Assembly: GCF_023195775.1 (NCBI RefSeq)
Contig: NZ_CP096205.1
Span: 992,001 to 1,056,000 of the forward strand
Origin: Flavobacterium azooxidireducens
Lineage (GTDB): Bacteria > Bacteroidota > Bacteroidia > Flavobacteriales > Flavobacteriaceae
Length of the DNA: 64,000 nucleotides
Direction: 5' to 3'
This document shows positions 27,701 through 37,524 of this stretch, piece after piece. The notes under the pieces were generated by a model, which saw only the letters and a program-made list of their open reading frames with translations, made no database searches and was not told the origin of the DNA. A program made the translations under genes and the position numbers. Each line of letters begins with the position of its first letter. Position 1 is the stretch's first letter.

Positions 27701-30700
27701 CCAAAACGGATAAAAGCAACCATTTCATCGTCTTGCAATCTATTTGCATCAACATTATTTTCTATTGCTTCGGCATGAATAAACATTTTTAGTTTTTCAA
27801 ACTGACGCATGTCTACCTCTAAATTTTTAAATACAGCCCTTGAATCTTCTGGTTCCAAACCTCCAGGAAGACTAGTATTTTTTTGGGCAACACGAAGAGA
27901 AAGCGATTGTTCGTTCTGATTAATAACGGTATTGTTATTGAACAATTGCTCACGATTAACTCCAGGAGGCATTATATATCGAACTGGTGTTCTGTTGCTA
28001 TTTTCTTGAATATTGACAGATTGAACATCAAAAGCTGTATTATCATCTTCATCTTCTGCTACAGTTTCATTTGGATCTAATGTACCTAAGAATCTTCTCC
28101 ATTCGCCACGTACTAATTCTAAAACACCAAAACGCACTGTCATTTCTTCTGTAAATCCGGTCATAAACATTCTCATGAATCGAATGGAACGAAAATCTGA
28201 GATACTTCCAATTCTATTTTGAAATTGAGATACAGGTATTTTAAATTGAAGCCATCTTGCCTCAGGTAAACCAGGCCCACTGCTGCTTGGTGGAATTGCT
28301 GCAACAGGAACAATGTCTGTTATATAATTTTGACCAACTACCATGTTGGGAGCTACTTCAATTTTATATTCAAAATACGCATTAATCGTATTCATCGTAT
28401 TATCTCTATTGATATCTTCTGTATCCGGTAAGGTTGAATTTCCTCTATTATTATCTGAAACATTTACAGGAGAATTTCTTTCTAAACCATTATAGTTTTT
28501 ATAGCGTTCGATCACATTTCCGGTTGCATCTAAATAGAATTGATAGTTGTCTGCCGCCGGATCTGTAAAACCTTGAAAAACAGCAGGCAATCCGTCTAAT
28601 TGAGCTTCTTCTTCATCATTAACACCATCTAGACCAACATCTTGAAGAGCTCTATTTCCATCTTCTGTATCAAATGCATAAATAAGCGATTGAGAAGCAG
28701 GAACTTTACCCCAAAATGTAGGTATGGTTGGCTGAGTTGAGCCTACTCCCGGCAAACCATTTTCATATTGCTTTCTTCCGTCTTTTAAAACATCTTCTGA
28801 AATTTCTCCTAAGTTCAAATAAATTTCTCCCGTATTTGCCGGATTAAATTCGTCTGTTCCATGATAAGGATCCATCATCCAAAACTGAATATACTCCACA
28901 TTTCCTTGTTCAAAATTAGTAGAATTTATGGCTCGCATAATCCCTCCAAAATTTGTTTCCGGATTTGGCAATGTGTTGTCTGATGTTGTTAAAGGATTGT
29001 AATTGTATGGTCCTCGCTCTGTAGGGAAATAGGTTAAATCTAAAGTATTGATAACAGTTTGTTGTCCTTGAGCGATGTCTGTTACAGGAAAAATTTCGTT
29101 TATAAAGATTCTTCTTGTTCTGTTTAAAGCCATTTCTTCATCAGAAATACTATTTGGCCTTTGACTTGTATAGAAAATTGGATCTACAGTGTACCATGCT
29201 AATTTTGCTCTTTTAAAACCTGTATCTCTTCCCGTTAATGTTTCACCAAAATTATAGGTACTTTCATTATTATGAAGCGGCACACTAGACAAGCTCCAAG
29301 CTAATGCAGATTTCATATCAATTGTTGATTGAGAACCTTCAAAATCATCTACATATAATGTTGATTCACCATCAAAATTATCTGCTTTTGGTGTACCTGG
29401 TTTTAAGAAAGCGACTTCACCACGAACAGAAATGTTAGAGGGAACATCTGTATCTATATTTGGTAATTTATTTACTAATCTAGTTAAAAAAGGAACTTCT
29501 GTTGAATAATTTCCATTAAATCCAAAAATAGAATTGTTTACAGACTCTTGACCAAACGAAGATTTTTGTGTAAATGGTCGTTCTGTCATTCTTAAATAGG
29601 TTGCACCAATTTGGAATTTATCTGAAAATTTATGATCCACATTCACTCCCATAAAACGTCTTGTTTGCTGACCAAAAACGGAGTTGTTTTCTACCGAAAT
29701 GTTGATTGGTGTTCCAGATGCTTGAAGTGAAGGGTCTAAAATTCTAACTCTTCCTAATTGATAGTTTACGGTATAATCAATTCCTTCTGCCAATGTTCGT
29801 CCGCCAGCCGTTACAACCACCGATCCTCTTGGTACGTTAAATGCTCCGATTGGAATTCCGTCTCCTCCAGAAGATTTATAACGTCCGCGAAGTAAGAATT
29901 TGTTTTTCTCACTATCCTGAAGTGCGGCCGCCTGCGTGCTGCGATACATACTGCGGTAAACATATTTATTTTGATTGGCATTATATCCCGTAATTGTATT
30001 GTTATAATCTTCACCAGGACTTGATTTCAATTTTTCAAATAAGTGTTTACCAAAAGGTTCAACGGTGGTGAAAATCAATCGTCCGTTTTGACTATCAACA
30101 GTTAAACCGGGTATAAAGTCATAAAACCCATCTCCACCTTGTTGCGGATCATTTGTATAATTTAATCGGTCAACGTTAAAAACTCTTAATAGTGGCGTTT
30201 CCGAAACTTCATCTTCAGGCGAAGGCAACGGATTGGTTAATGTAATGTAATTTAAAGGTGATGGGTCCGAATATAAAATGTTAAATCTAAAATCTTCTTG
30301 TTCAAGTTGAAATGCACCCGGTATTTGATAGATGTTTTTCATCATCAAATTCCAAATTGGCTTATCAACATTTGTTAAATTACTTTTTAACATTTTTAAA
30401 ACCAAACATTGAGTTACAGGAATATTTGTTCCCGGATCTACAACTGTTGATTCTACACCATCATTTCCAAACTCTCCTACTTGATAGACATCATCTCCGA
30501 TTGTATATTGATAGGCTACTGCAATAACTTCGTCGTTTGCTAATTTTTGCTGAAGCGAAATATACCCTAATTGTGGATGATAAGTAAATTCATTGGGCGT
30601 TAATTTTCTGGCATTTTCTAGTTTTGAATAATCTAATCCTTCAACAGCATTATAGTTGAACCCCTCATTTGAAGTTACTATTTCTCTAATTTGTGGACGC

Positions 30701-31938
30701 AACAAACCACTACCACTTTGAATCAAAGCTGGATCAAAGTCATTATTAGAGTTTTTGGAAGGTGTGTTAGCCATCACATTAAAGAAACCTGGAGGAATTG
30801 GATCTATCCCTACAACTTCGGCATCGGTTAATCCGGGCAATTGAGCTTCTCCTAAATCTTGAAGAGCAATAATATTTCTTAAATTATTTCCTTCTTGCGA
30901 AGTATTAACTCTGTTTTGACGATTCGTAATCCAAACTTCGATACGTGTAATTTGAACACGGCTATCAATCATTGGATATTGTCTTAAAGAACCGTCATAT
31001 CTGTTTCTAAAATATTGAGAAAGGAAAAAGTGTCTGTCTGCATCATATTCCAAAGCAAACATTTGAAAGTCTTGCACTGTTCCTCCTCCTTCTGCGGTTA
31101 CGGAGCGTGTTTGTGATTTTTGTTCGGAGAAAACACCGGTAATTGTTGTTCGCCCAAATTGCAACTGTGCTTTCACTCCAAATAAACTCTGTGCACCACG
31201 AATTAAAGTATTGTTTAGCGGCATACTAACGTTACCTACTTCTAACTTTTGCAGAATAGCATCTTCCTCGGGAGCATATTCTAACTTAATTAAGTTTTGA
31301 AATGCAAATGTTGATTGCGTGTCATAATTGGCATTTACATTTAATCTTGTTCCAACTTTTCCGGTTAAACTCATGTTTATCCGTTGATCAAAATCAAAAG
31401 TAGTAGTTGTTCTGTTTCGTGGAGAAAAGGAAGGATTATCTTGTTTGGTATAACGAACTCCCAAATCTATTTCAACTGATCCACGTGGCTGAACATCAAT
31501 GGTATTACTTCCAAAAATAGTTTCAAAAAAACCGGAGTTTACATAATAACGCGGCAGTAAATCTTTTTTAGCATCTTCTGAGCCTTCTTTTTTACCATCG
31601 ATAGCGTCTAATTTTTGCTTAAAATAATTTCGCATCGACTCGCGAAGCACCAATTCTTCATATTCTTTTGGCGTTAAAATAACTGGATAATTAATATTGA
31701 ATTCGCCCAACTTACTATTGTAAATATAACGATCAGTAACCGGATCATAGGTATAAGCCGAGACAATACTTGGTGGATTGTTCAATTCTACTTTTCCAAC
31801 ATTATAACCAACAGAATCTGTGGGAGTTTCTAAATCATCATCTTCTTGCGAAAATGCGGTGAAACTTAAAAGTAAAATGAGCCAAAAAAAGCATGCTTTA
31901 ATTGACACAACAAAATTATAATTATACGTAGTTTTCAA
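24703..31938 (-). CDS. sprA: SprA, outer membrane translocon of the type IX secretion system
   Basis: The 2411-residue protein has a signal peptide (VSIKACFFWLILLLSFTAFS) and the size of SprA (Sov in Porphyromonas). SprA forms the very large single-chain beta-barrel pore through which type IX cargo, including gliding adhesins, leaves the cell. Recognisable parts are the N-terminal FFETIFGSNTIDVQPRGSVE, GKVGTRLNVNANYDTQSTF, GDIRIEGS-type hairpin regions, VDDFEGSQSTIDMKSALAWS near the middle, RGEVWFNELRVAG, and a C-terminal barrel ending in FTLRYNFGN. It lies 3 bases after ruvA, a conserved order in Bacteroidota. The frame is intact over all 7.2 kb. Confidence 0.95.
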   Translation of the reverse strand: MKTTYNYNFVVSIKACFFWLILLLSFTAFSQEDDDLETPTDSVGYNVGKVELNNPPSIVSAYTYDPVTDRYIYNSKLGEFNINYPVILTPKEYEELVLRESMRNYFKQKLDAIDGKKEGSEDAKKDLLPRYYVNSGFFETIFGSNTIDVQPRGSVEIDLGVRYTKQDNPSFSPRNRTTTTFDFDQRINMSLTGKVGTRLNVNANYDTQSTFAFQNLIKLEYAPEEDAILQKLEVGNVSMPLNNTLIRGAQSLFGVKAQLQFGRTTITGVFSEQKSQTRSVTAEGGGTVQDFQMFALEYDADRHFFLSQYFRNRYDGSLRQYPMIDSRVQITRIEVWITNRQNRVNTSQEGNNLRNIIALQDLGEAQLPGLTDAEVVGIDPIPPGFFNVMANTPSKNSNNDFDPALIQSGSGLLRPQIREIVTSNEGFNYNAVEGLDYSKLENARKLTPNEFTYHPQLGYISLQQKLANDEVIAVAYQYTIGDDVYQVGEFGNDGVESTVVDPGTNIPVTQCLVLKMLKSNLTNVDKPIWNLMMKNIYQIPGAFQLEQEDFRFNILYSDPSPLNYITLTNPLPSPEDEVSETPLLRVFNVDRLNYTNDPQQGGDGFYDFIPGLTVDSQNGRLIFTTVEPFGKHLFEKLKSSPGEDYNNTITGYNANQNKYVYRSMYRSTQAAALQDSEKNKFLLRGRYKSSGGDGIPIGAFNVPRGSVVVTAGGRTLAEGIDYTVNYQLGRVRILDPSLQASGTPINISVENNSVFGQQTRRFMGVNVDHKFSDKFQIGATYLRMTERPFTQKSSFGQESVNNSIFGFNGNYSTEVPFLTRLVNKLPNIDTDVPSNISVRGEVAFLKPGTPKADNFDGESTLYVDDFEGSQSTIDMKSALAWSLSSVPLHNNESTYNFGETLTGRDTGFKRAKLAWYTVDPIFYTSQRPNSISDEEMALNRTRRIFINEIFPVTDIAQGQQTVINTLDLTYFPTERGPYNYNPLTTSDNTLPNPETNFGGIMRAINSTNFEQGNVEYIQFWMMDPYHGTDEFNPANTGEIYLNLGEISEDVLKDGRKQYENGLPGVGSTQPTIPTFWGKVPASQSLIYAFDTEDGNRALQDVGLDGVNDEEEAQLDGLPAVFQGFTDPAADNYQFYLDATGNVIERYKNYNGLERNSPVNVSDNNRGNSTLPDTEDINRDNTMNTINAYFEYKIEVAPNMVVGQNYITDIVPVAAIPPSSSGPGLPEARWLQFKIPVSQFQNRIGSISDFRSIRFMRMFMTGFTEEMTVRFGVLELVRGEWRRFLGTLDPNETVAEDEDDNTAFDVQSVNIQENSNRTPVRYIMPPGVNREQLFNNNTVINQNEQSLSLRVAQKNTSLPGGLEPEDSRAVFKNLEVDMRQFEKLKMFIHAEAIENNVDANRLQDDEMVAFIRFGNDFTQNFYQVEIPLKVTPHGATVPEEVWPEANEIDLNLALLTQLKILAINGANPNPDEIYFQDEDQLDPSTASKPNKLRLGIKGNPNFGLVRTLMIGLRNTKTGQVELESIRGEVWFNELRVAGLKNKGGYAAILNVDANAADFATVSATGRMSTIGFGALEQGVNERSREDMQQYDIVTNINVGQLLPKKWGINLPFNYAIGEQTITPEYDPFNQDIRLEQLIDITPDAAERENIEKRAVDYTKRKSINFIGVRKERGAEQKARVYDVENFTLSHSFNEVEKHNYEIEDFIDQQTRTSVDYAHTFQNKPIEPLKSNKFLKKSQYWKLLSDFNFNYLPSNINFSTNVIRQFNRQQFRQVEVEGIPLSALYRRNYLFNYQYGFNFNLTKSLKLNYTVSRSNIVRNYFDEQGFPEEENRIFDDYWNIGTPDQHNQQFVLNYEIPLNKLPFLTFLKSNYSYTGTYSWMRSSDALSTFETEDGFVYDLGNTIQNSGSHRLNATMNMDMFYKYIGLTKGPKKPATQPKPAAPKPGEKIVSTRQPQQSEGSVFMDGLIGVVTSVKNIQINYTQNEGTVLPGYTQSLGFFGTSKPTTGFVFGLQDDVRYEAARRGWLTIYPEFNQNYTQVVTKQLNGTAKVDLFPDFTIDLTADRNYMENYTEQYDVESGIYNSRSPYTTGNFSISTVLIKTSFSKSDEFNSAAFQDFRDNRIEIANRLAAQYYIGDIPRVTDPSNPNFGYPVGFGRNSQAVLIPSFLAAYSGKESGGVSLGAFRDFPLPNWTVKYSGLMRYKFFKDRFKRFSLQHSYKAAYTINSFRSNFEFEQNPNQLDQGGNFYNKTLIQNVNLVEQFNPLIRVDFEMQNSFKFLAEMKKDRALSMSFDNNLLTEIQGLEYVVGLGFRFKDVTFTSALADNPQGVIKSDINIRTDFSFRDNKTIVRYLDYDNNQLSGGQNIWSAKLTADYAFSKNLTAIFYYDHTFSKAVISTAFPLTNIRAGFTLRYNFGN

Positions 31939-31941
31939 GAA

Positions 31942-32523
31942 CTATAAATTTTTTAATGCTTGTTTAATGATTGATTCGATAGTTGCGTCGGGGCTTTCTC
32001 TCACAATTTTTTCTACTGCTTTTTCTGCTAATTTTTTGTTAAAACCTAAAACTTCCAAAGCAGATAACGCTTCATCTTTATTTGTATTGTTTGACGACAT
32101 AGAAACTTCGTCTAAATCATACACTTTTAACACTTTTTCTTTCAAGTCCAAAATTACTCGTTGTGCGGTTTTTGCTCCAATTCCTTTGATAGATTGAATA
32201 GAAACCACATCTCCCGTAGCAATGGCGTGCAAAATCTGTTTAGGTTCCATCGAAGATAGCATTGTTCTGGCAATGCTTGCTCCGATTCCTGAAACAGAAA
32301 GCAACAATTTAAATATCTCACGTTCAGACTTTTCCACAAAACCAAATAAGGTATGGGCATCCTCTTTAATTTGAAGATGGGTAAACAACTTGATATTTTC
32401 TGAATTTGGAATTAATGAAAACGTGTGCAAAGAAATATGTAGATGGTAGCCCACACCGTTGCAGTCGATGACCACATCAGTTGGCGATTTTTCTACCAAA
32501 CGACCTTGTATATGAGCTATCAT
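31942..32523 (-). CDS. ruvA: Holliday junction branch migration protein RuvA
   Basis: The 193-residue protein binds four-way junctions and loads the RuvB helicase. Present are the N-terminal OB-fold start MIAHIQGRLVEKSPTDVVID, the helix-hairpin-helix motifs (LLLSVSGIGASIARTMLS, SIKGIGAKTAQRVILDLKEK) and the flexible-linked C-terminal domain ALEVLGFNKKLAEKAVEKIV that contacts RuvB. Its -7 box lies at 32543-32550, and sprA follows after 3 bases. ruvB is encoded separately at 45900-46922. Confidence 0.95.
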   Translation of the reverse strand: MIAHIQGRLVEKSPTDVVIDCNGVGYHLHISLHTFSLIPNSENIKLFTHLQIKEDAHTLFGFVEKSEREIFKLLLSVSGIGASIARTMLSSMEPKQILHAIATGDVVSIQSIKGIGAKTAQRVILDLKEKVLKVYDLDEVSMSSNNTNKDEALSALEVLGFNKKLAEKAVEKIVRESPDATIESIIKQALKNL

Positions 32524-32542
32524 GGATGAAATAAGTAATTTT

Positions 32543-32550
32543 CAAATGTA
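32543..32550 (-). promoter_or_regulatory. Bacteroidota -7 box for ruvA-sprA
   Basis: CAAATGTA on the plus strand reads TACATTTG on the minus strand. A TTG lies about 18 bases further upstream on that strand, matching the -33 element. Confidence 0.65.
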
Positions 32551-32602
32551 ACAAAAAACTTTAATTACCAATCAATAAAACGATTAATAACTAAAAAATA
32601 AG

Positions 32603-34900
32603 TTAAAAACTTACTTTGAGCGATTTGTAACGCTTTTCTTTTTCTTGAGCATCAACCACAGCAACTGCTGCCATATTGACCATTTCTTCTACGCTAGCTC
32701 CTAATTGAAAAATATGTACAGGCTTGTCTAACCCTAACATTATTGGTCCAATTGAATCTACTTTATACAACTCTTTTAACATTTTATAATTGATATTTGC
32801 CGCTTCCAAATTAGGATAAATCAATGTGTTGACTTTTTTTCCTGCTAATTTTGAAAATGGAAATTTATCTTTTAACATTTCAGGATTTAAAGCAAAATCA
32901 GCTTGAATTTCGCCATCAACAATTAAATCCGGATAATATTTATGAAGATAAGCAACTGCTTGACGAACTTTCACAGCACTTTCGTTGCTTGAAGAGCCAA
33001 AATTTGAATAGGAAACCATGGCAATAACCGGTTGCATTCCAAACATTTTAACTGTTTTGGCTGTCATTAAGGCAATTTTTGCTAAATCATCTGCACTCGG
33101 ATCAACATTGATAGCCGTATCGGAGAAAAAAATCGGCCCTCGGTTGGTCATCATCATATTGGTAGTGGCAATTCGGCTAACACCAGGAGCTTTATCAATT
33201 AGTTCCATAATTGGCTTTACCACGGTTGGATAACTTCTGGAATATCCGGTTACCAAAGCATCTGCTTCACCTTCGTTGACCATCATCGCGGCAAAATAAT
33301 TGCGTTCTCTCATCCACTTTTGAGCATCCAATAACGAAATTCCTCTGCGTTTTCTGCTTTCCCAAAAAGTGGTGGCATATTGCATTCGCTTATCATCACA
33401 TTCTTTTGTTTTTGGATCTAAAATTGGCACATCAACATCAAAACCAATTTCTTCTTTTAATTCTAAAATAATTTCTTTATTTCCTAAAAGGATGGGTTTT
33501 CCGATGCCTTCTTCCATGACAATTTGAGCCGCTTTCAACACATCTAAATGATCTGCTTCGGCAAACACAATTCGTTTTGGGTCGGTTTTCGCACGGTTGG
33601 CTAAAAGTCGAACCATTTTGTTATCAGAACCTAATCTTTCAGCTAATTCTTCTTCGTATTTATCCCAATCTAAAATAGGATTCAAAGCTACTCCAGAATC
33701 CATAGCTGCCTTGGCAACAGCAGGTGCAACAATGGTAATTAATCGTGGATCGAATGGTTTTGGAATAATATAATCGCGACCAAAATTCAACTTTGTTTCG
33801 CCATACGCAATGTTTACTTGTTCAGGAACAGGCATTTTAGCCAACACGGCTAATGCTTTAACAGCAGCCATTTTCATTGCTTCGTTAATTTTGGTTGCTC
33901 TTACATCCAACGCTCCTCTAAAAATATAGGGAAAACCAAGCACGTTGTTCACTTGGTTAGGATGGTCTGAACGGCCCGTTGCCATAATAATGTCTTTTCT
34001 GGTATTGATGGCTACGTTATAATCTACTTCCGGAATTGGATTTGCCATAGCAAAAACAATTGGATCATTTGCCATAGATAATAGCATTTCTGGTGTCAAA
34101 ATATTTCCTGCAGAAAGTCCTAAAAACATATCGGCTCCAACTAAAGCTTCATGTAAAGTTCCGCCAATTTTGCCGTTTGCATATTTGGTTTGCAATTCTG
34201 ATAAATCTTCACGGTTTTTATACAAAATTCCTTTGCTATCAAACATTACAATATTTTCAACCTTTACACCTAATAGAAGATAAAGGTTTACGCATGCTAG
34301 TGCTGCCGAACCTGCTCCTGAAACTACTAACTTAATGTCTTCTGCCTTTTTTCCGGCTAAATCAAGAGCATTTAAAAGTGCTGCTGAAGAAATAATAGCG
34401 GTTCCGTGTTGATCATCGTGCATCACCGGAATGTTTAATTCTTCCACCAAACGGCGTTCGATTTCAAAAGATTCGGGAGCTTTGATGTCTTCTAAATTTA
34501 TTCCTCCAAAAGTAGGTGCAATATTTTTTACGGTTTCAATGAAAGCATCAATGTCTTTTGTGTCAACTTCTATATCAAACACATCAATATCGGCAAAGAT
34601 TTTAAAGAGTAACGCTTTTCCTTCCATCACAGGTTTTGAGGCCTCTGGACCAATGTCTCCTAAACCTAAAACCGCAGTTCCATTAGAAATTACGGCTACT
34701 AAATTCCCTTTAGCGGTGTATTTATAAACGTTATTTACATCTTTGGCTATTTCCAAACAAGGTTCGGCTACACCTGGTGAATAGGCCAACGACAAATCAC
34801 GTTGAGTGGCATATTTTTTGGTTGGCACGACCTGTATCTTTCCGGGATTTGGTTTGGCGTGGTATAAAAGGGCTTCTCTACGTTTTGAATCTTTGTGCAT
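32603..34900 (-). CDS. maeB: Malic enzyme with C-terminal phosphotransacetylase-like domain (MaeB type)
   Basis: The 765-residue fusion has an N-terminal malic enzyme (about residues 1-410) and a C-terminal phosphotransacetylase-like domain (about 430-765). The first carries SLAYSPGVAEPCLEIAKD, GLGDIGPEASKPVMEGKALL, FGGINLEDIKAPESFEIERR, VMHDDQHGTAII and the nucleotide site VVSGAGSAALACVNLYL. The second carries RIVFAEADHLDVLKAAQIV, ADALVTGYSRSYPTVVKPIM and VDGEIQADFALNPEM. It oxidatively decarboxylates malate to pyruvate, usually with NADP in MaeB enzymes. The C-terminal domain is regulatory in E. coli. The start is supported by a -7 box at 34928-34935. Confidence 0.93.
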   Translation of the reverse strand: MHKDSKRREALLYHAKPNPGKIQVVPTKKYATQRDLSLAYSPGVAEPCLEIAKDVNNVYKYTAKGNLVAVISNGTAVLGLGDIGPEASKPVMEGKALLFKIFADIDVFDIEVDTKDIDAFIETVKNIAPTFGGINLEDIKAPESFEIERRLVEELNIPVMHDDQHGTAIISSAALLNALDLAGKKAEDIKLVVSGAGSAALACVNLYLLLGVKVENIVMFDSKGILYKNREDLSELQTKYANGKIGGTLHEALVGADMFLGLSAGNILTPEMLLSMANDPIVFAMANPIPEVDYNVAINTRKDIIMATGRSDHPNQVNNVLGFPYIFRGALDVRATKINEAMKMAAVKALAVLAKMPVPEQVNIAYGETKLNFGRDYIIPKPFDPRLITIVAPAVAKAAMDSGVALNPILDWDKYEEELAERLGSDNKMVRLLANRAKTDPKRIVFAEADHLDVLKAAQIVMEEGIGKPILLGNKEIILELKEEIGFDVDVPILDPKTKECDDKRMQYATTFWESRKRRGISLLDAQKWMRERNYFAAMMVNEGEADALVTGYSRSYPTVVKPIMELIDKAPGVSRIATTNMMMTNRGPIFFSDTAINVDPSADDLAKIALMTAKTVKMFGMQPVIAMVSYSNFGSSSNESAVKVRQAVAYLHKYYPDLIVDGEIQADFALNPEMLKDKFPFSKLAGKKVNTLIYPNLEAANINYKMLKELYKVDSIGPIMLGLDKPVHIFQLGASVEEMVNMAAVAVVDAQEKEKRYKSLKVSF

Positions 34901-34927
34901 GAATTTGGTTCTTCTATGATTGACTCA

Positions 34928-34935
34928 CAAAGGTA
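34928..34935 (-). promoter_or_regulatory. Bacteroidota -7 box for maeB
   Basis: CAAAGGTA on the plus strand reads TACCTTTG on the minus strand, 27 bases upstream of the maeB ATG. Confidence 0.6.
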
Positions 34936-35047
34936 AGAGAGTTGAAGATAATAAAAAAAATAAATTTCACTTCCACCTAAATCAAACTTATCAAATGAGA
35001 AAACAATTTTTAATTTCAATAAAAAGCGAACCAATCTAATTTTTAAA

Positions 35048-35055
35048 TACCTTTG
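35048..35055 (+). promoter_or_regulatory. Bacteroidota -7 box for the histidine kinase gene
   Basis: TACCTTTG is an exact TAnnTTTG match. Expected transcription start is near 35062, inside the palindrome at 35059-35075. Confidence 0.6.
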
Positions 35056-35058
35056 AAA

Positions 35059-35075
35059 CGGGTAAATTTTACCCG
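35059..35075. promoter_or_regulatory. Operator-like palindrome over the predicted start site of the kinase/regulator operon
   Basis: CGGGTAAA (35059-35066) and TTTACCCG (35068-35075) are a perfect 8-bp inverted repeat around one central T. It overlaps the predicted transcription start of the two-component operon, a position suited to repression. No second copy was seen near the sigma-54 promoter at 37641. Confidence 0.5.
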
Positions 35076-35101
35076 ATTATTAATATAAGAATCATACTAA
35101 G

Positions 35102-36193
35102 ATGAATCAATTCTCAACAGAAGAAAAATTAACCGAACGAATTAAAGAACTAAGTTGTCTTTATGAAGTGACAAATATTCTTAATCAACAGGAATTGACT
35201 AACGAGGAAGTATTTGTTGCAATTGCATCGAGACTAAAGGAAGCTTGGCGTTTTTCTGAAAAGGCAATTGTAGAAATTTCTTTTAAAGATTTGTGCTTTT
35301 TTACAAATGAAAAGATTGAAAACACAATTTTTGTAAAAGATAATTTACTCATTGATGAAAGTATTGTTGGTGAAATAAAAATTCATTATCCGGCAGATGA
35401 TTTTACTGAAAACGATTTTTTGGAAGATGAAAAAAAATTATTAAAAAAAGTATGTTACGAAGTTGGTTTCTACCTAGAAAAAAAGGAAAATCAACTTAAA
35501 GAAGCTCATCTAAAAAGGAGTGCAGAAAGGGTTGATAGACTATCAATTTTAGGAGAAATTACCGCTGGAATTGCTCATGAATTGAATACTCCACTGGGAA
35601 ATATTTTAGGCTTTGCTGAATTAATTAAACAACAAAATAATAATCCTCAAATTGATCGCGATATTGCAAAAATTATTAATGCCGCCATTTATTCCCGTGA
35701 AATAGTAAAAAATTTAATGTTTTTTTCATGCGAAATGCCTCAAAATAAAAGTGTTTTTGCTGTCAAACCAATTATTATGCAGGCATTAACATTGCTTGGC
35801 CCGAATTTTAAAAAAGGTGAAATTAATTATAAAGTTAGTTTTGCAGATGATGATATTAAGGCACAAATTGACAACATTCAACTTACTCAAGTTTTGTTTA
35901 ATATACTTTTGAATGCCATCTATGTTTCGCCTCCAAAAAGTGAAATTCACGTGAATGTTTTTTCAACTGAAAGTCATTTTGTTATAGAAATTAAAGACAA
36001 CGGAAAAGGGATTGATGATGAAATTAAACATAAAATTTTTGAACCGTTTTTCACCACAAAACCACTTGGTGAAGGAACCGGATTAGGATTAAGCGTAGTA
36101 CATGGAATCATTAAAAGTCACCAAGGAACGATTGAAGCATTGGACAACAAACCTAAAGGAACGATTTTCAGCATTAAATTACCTCTAAAATAA
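35102..36193 (+). CDS. Soluble sensor histidine kinase with GAF-like N-terminus
   Basis: The 363-residue kinase has no membrane segment, so it should sense a cytoplasmic signal. Residues 1-130 form a GAF-like sensor region ([20 protein letters not shown], then [20 protein letters not shown]). The phospho-acceptor box is [20 protein letters not shown] with His159. The ATPase domain has the N box ([17 protein letters not shown]), G1 ([11 protein letters not shown]), F box ([19 protein letters not shown]) and G2. It lies 5 bases upstream of a sigma-54-type response regulator, so the pair forms one two-component system. The signal is unknown. Confidence 0.9.
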   Translation: MNQFSTEEKLTERIKELSCLYEVTNILNQQELTNEEVFVAIASRLKEAWRFSEKAIVEISFKDLCFFTNEKIENTIFVKDNLLIDESIVGEIKIHYPADDFTENDFLEDEKKLLKKVCYEVGFYLEKKENQLKEAHLKRSAERVDRLSILGEITAGIAHELNTPLGNILGFAELIKQQNNNPQIDRDIAKIINAAIYSREIVKNLMFFSCEMPQNKSVFAVKPIIMQALTLLGPNFKKGEINYKVSFADDDIKAQIDNIQLTQVLFNILLNAIYVSPPKSEIHVNVFSTESHFVIEIKDNGKGIDDEIKHKIFEPFFTTKPLGEGTGLGLSVVHGIIKSHQGTIEALDNKPKGTIFSIKLPLK

Positions 36194-36198
36194 TTATC

Positions 36199-37524
36199 AT
36201 GAAACTTAAAAAAGAAAATATTTTAATTGTAGATGATAATTATGATATGTTGGAACTGCTTCAACGCCATTTGAAATCATTTAATTTTCATGCCTACAAA
36301 GCTTCTTCTGTTAATGAGGCGATTGAGGTTTTAAAATCAACTTCCATCGATTTACTAATTACCGATTTGCAGATGCCTGAAATTAATGGGATTGAATTAA
36401 TCAAATATGCTTCGGAACATTTTCCTTCTATTCCAAAATTGGTGATTACAGGTTTTCCATCTGTTGATACAGCCATAACTGCTGTAAAATCGGGAGCTTT
36501 AGATTATTTAATCAAACCCTTTACCAGTGAAGAATTAAAAAAAGCTATTCAAATTTGTTTGAAGAATTCTGTTCAAAATTCGAATCAATCTATCGATAAA
36601 AAAGTTTTAAAAGAAACATTTTATGCCGGAATTGTAGGTGATTCTGAAGAACATTATAAATTGATTGATGTAATTGAACGTGTAAAAGACAATCGCGTAA
36701 CTGTTTTAATCGAAGGAGAAAGTGGAACCGGAAAAGAACTTATTGCAAGAGCGATTCACTACAATGGCCGGTTCGCTTCACAGCCATTTATTACCGTTAA
36801 TTGTGGTGGAATACCTGAAACTTTACTTGAATCGGAATTATTTGGTTATGTAAAAGGAGCTTTTACCGGTGCAAATGAAACGAAAAAAGGTTTGTTTCAT
36901 GCGGCCGCAGGCGGAACTATTTTTTTGGATGAAATTGGAAACGCTTCATTAACCGTTCAAAGCAGATTATTGAGGGTTTTGCAAGAAAAAGAAATCACGA
37001 TGGTTGGTTCGCAAACAGCAGAAAAAATTGAAATTAGAATAATTTCTGCGACCAATAGCAATCTGCAAAATATGATTAAAAACGGAACTTTCAGAGAAGA
37101 TTTATATTATCGCTTGAATGTTGTGAGTATTGAATCGACACCTTTACGAAATCGAAAGTCGGATTTATTACCATTAATCAATACGTTCATTAAAAAATAT
37201 GAAAAAGAGTATGGAAAATCTAACATTACCATTACTCCAAAAGCGATTGAAATTTTAACTCGTCACGATTGGCCGGGAAACGTTCGGGAATTAGAAAATA
37301 TTATGCAACGATTAATTGTGATGTGTGACTACGAAATTGATATTGACTTAATTCCGAAACAATTGAAATACAAACAACCATCGGAAAGTTCACCATTAAA
37401 ACCACTTCACGAGATTGAAAAAGCATACATTTTAAAAGTGCTATCAGCTGTAAACAATAATAAAACAAAAGCGGCAGAAATTCTTCAAATTGACCGCAAA
37501 ACGCTTCGTCAAAAACTTCTCTAA
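36199..37524 (+). CDS. NtrC-family sigma-54-dependent response regulator
   Basis: The 441-residue protein has three domains. The receiver (1-120) has phospho-acceptor Asp56 in LLITDLQMPE. The AAA+ sigma-54 activator domain (about 145-370) has Walker A GESGTGKE (173-180), the sigma-54 contact loop GAFTGA (210-215) and FLDEIGNASLTVQSRLLRVL. The C-terminus is a Fis-type helix-turn-helix (NNKTKAAEILQIDRKTLRQK). All activator motifs are intact. It is co-transcribed with the kinase. A consensus sigma-54 promoter 116 bases past its stop is the obvious target, implying that it switches on the glutamate dehydrogenase operon. Confidence 0.93.
   Translation: MKLKKENILIVDDNYDMLELLQRHLKSFNFHAYKASSVNEAIEVLKSTSIDLLITDLQMPEINGIELIKYASEHFPSIPKLVITGFPSVDTAITAVKSGALDYLIKPFTSEELKKAIQICLKNSVQNSNQSIDKKVLKETFYAGIVGDSEEHYKLIDVIERVKDNRVTVLIEGESGTGKELIARAIHYNGRFASQPFITVNCGGIPETLLESELFGYVKGAFTGANETKKGLFHAAAGGTIFLDEIGNASLTVQSRLLRVLQEKEITMVGSQTAEKIEIRIISATNSNLQNMIKNGTFREDLYYRLNVVSIESTPLRNRKSDLLPLINTFIKKYEKEYGKSNITITPKAIEILTRHDWPGNVRELENIMQRLIVMCDYEIDIDLIPKQLKYKQPSESSPLKPLHEIEKAYILKVLSAVNNNKTKAAEILQIDRKTLRQKLL

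Noticed and set aside
25471..31200. Many 60-84-codon frames opposite sprA
   Set aside because: All lie antisense within one intact 7.2-kb gene and have low-complexity translations without signals or families.
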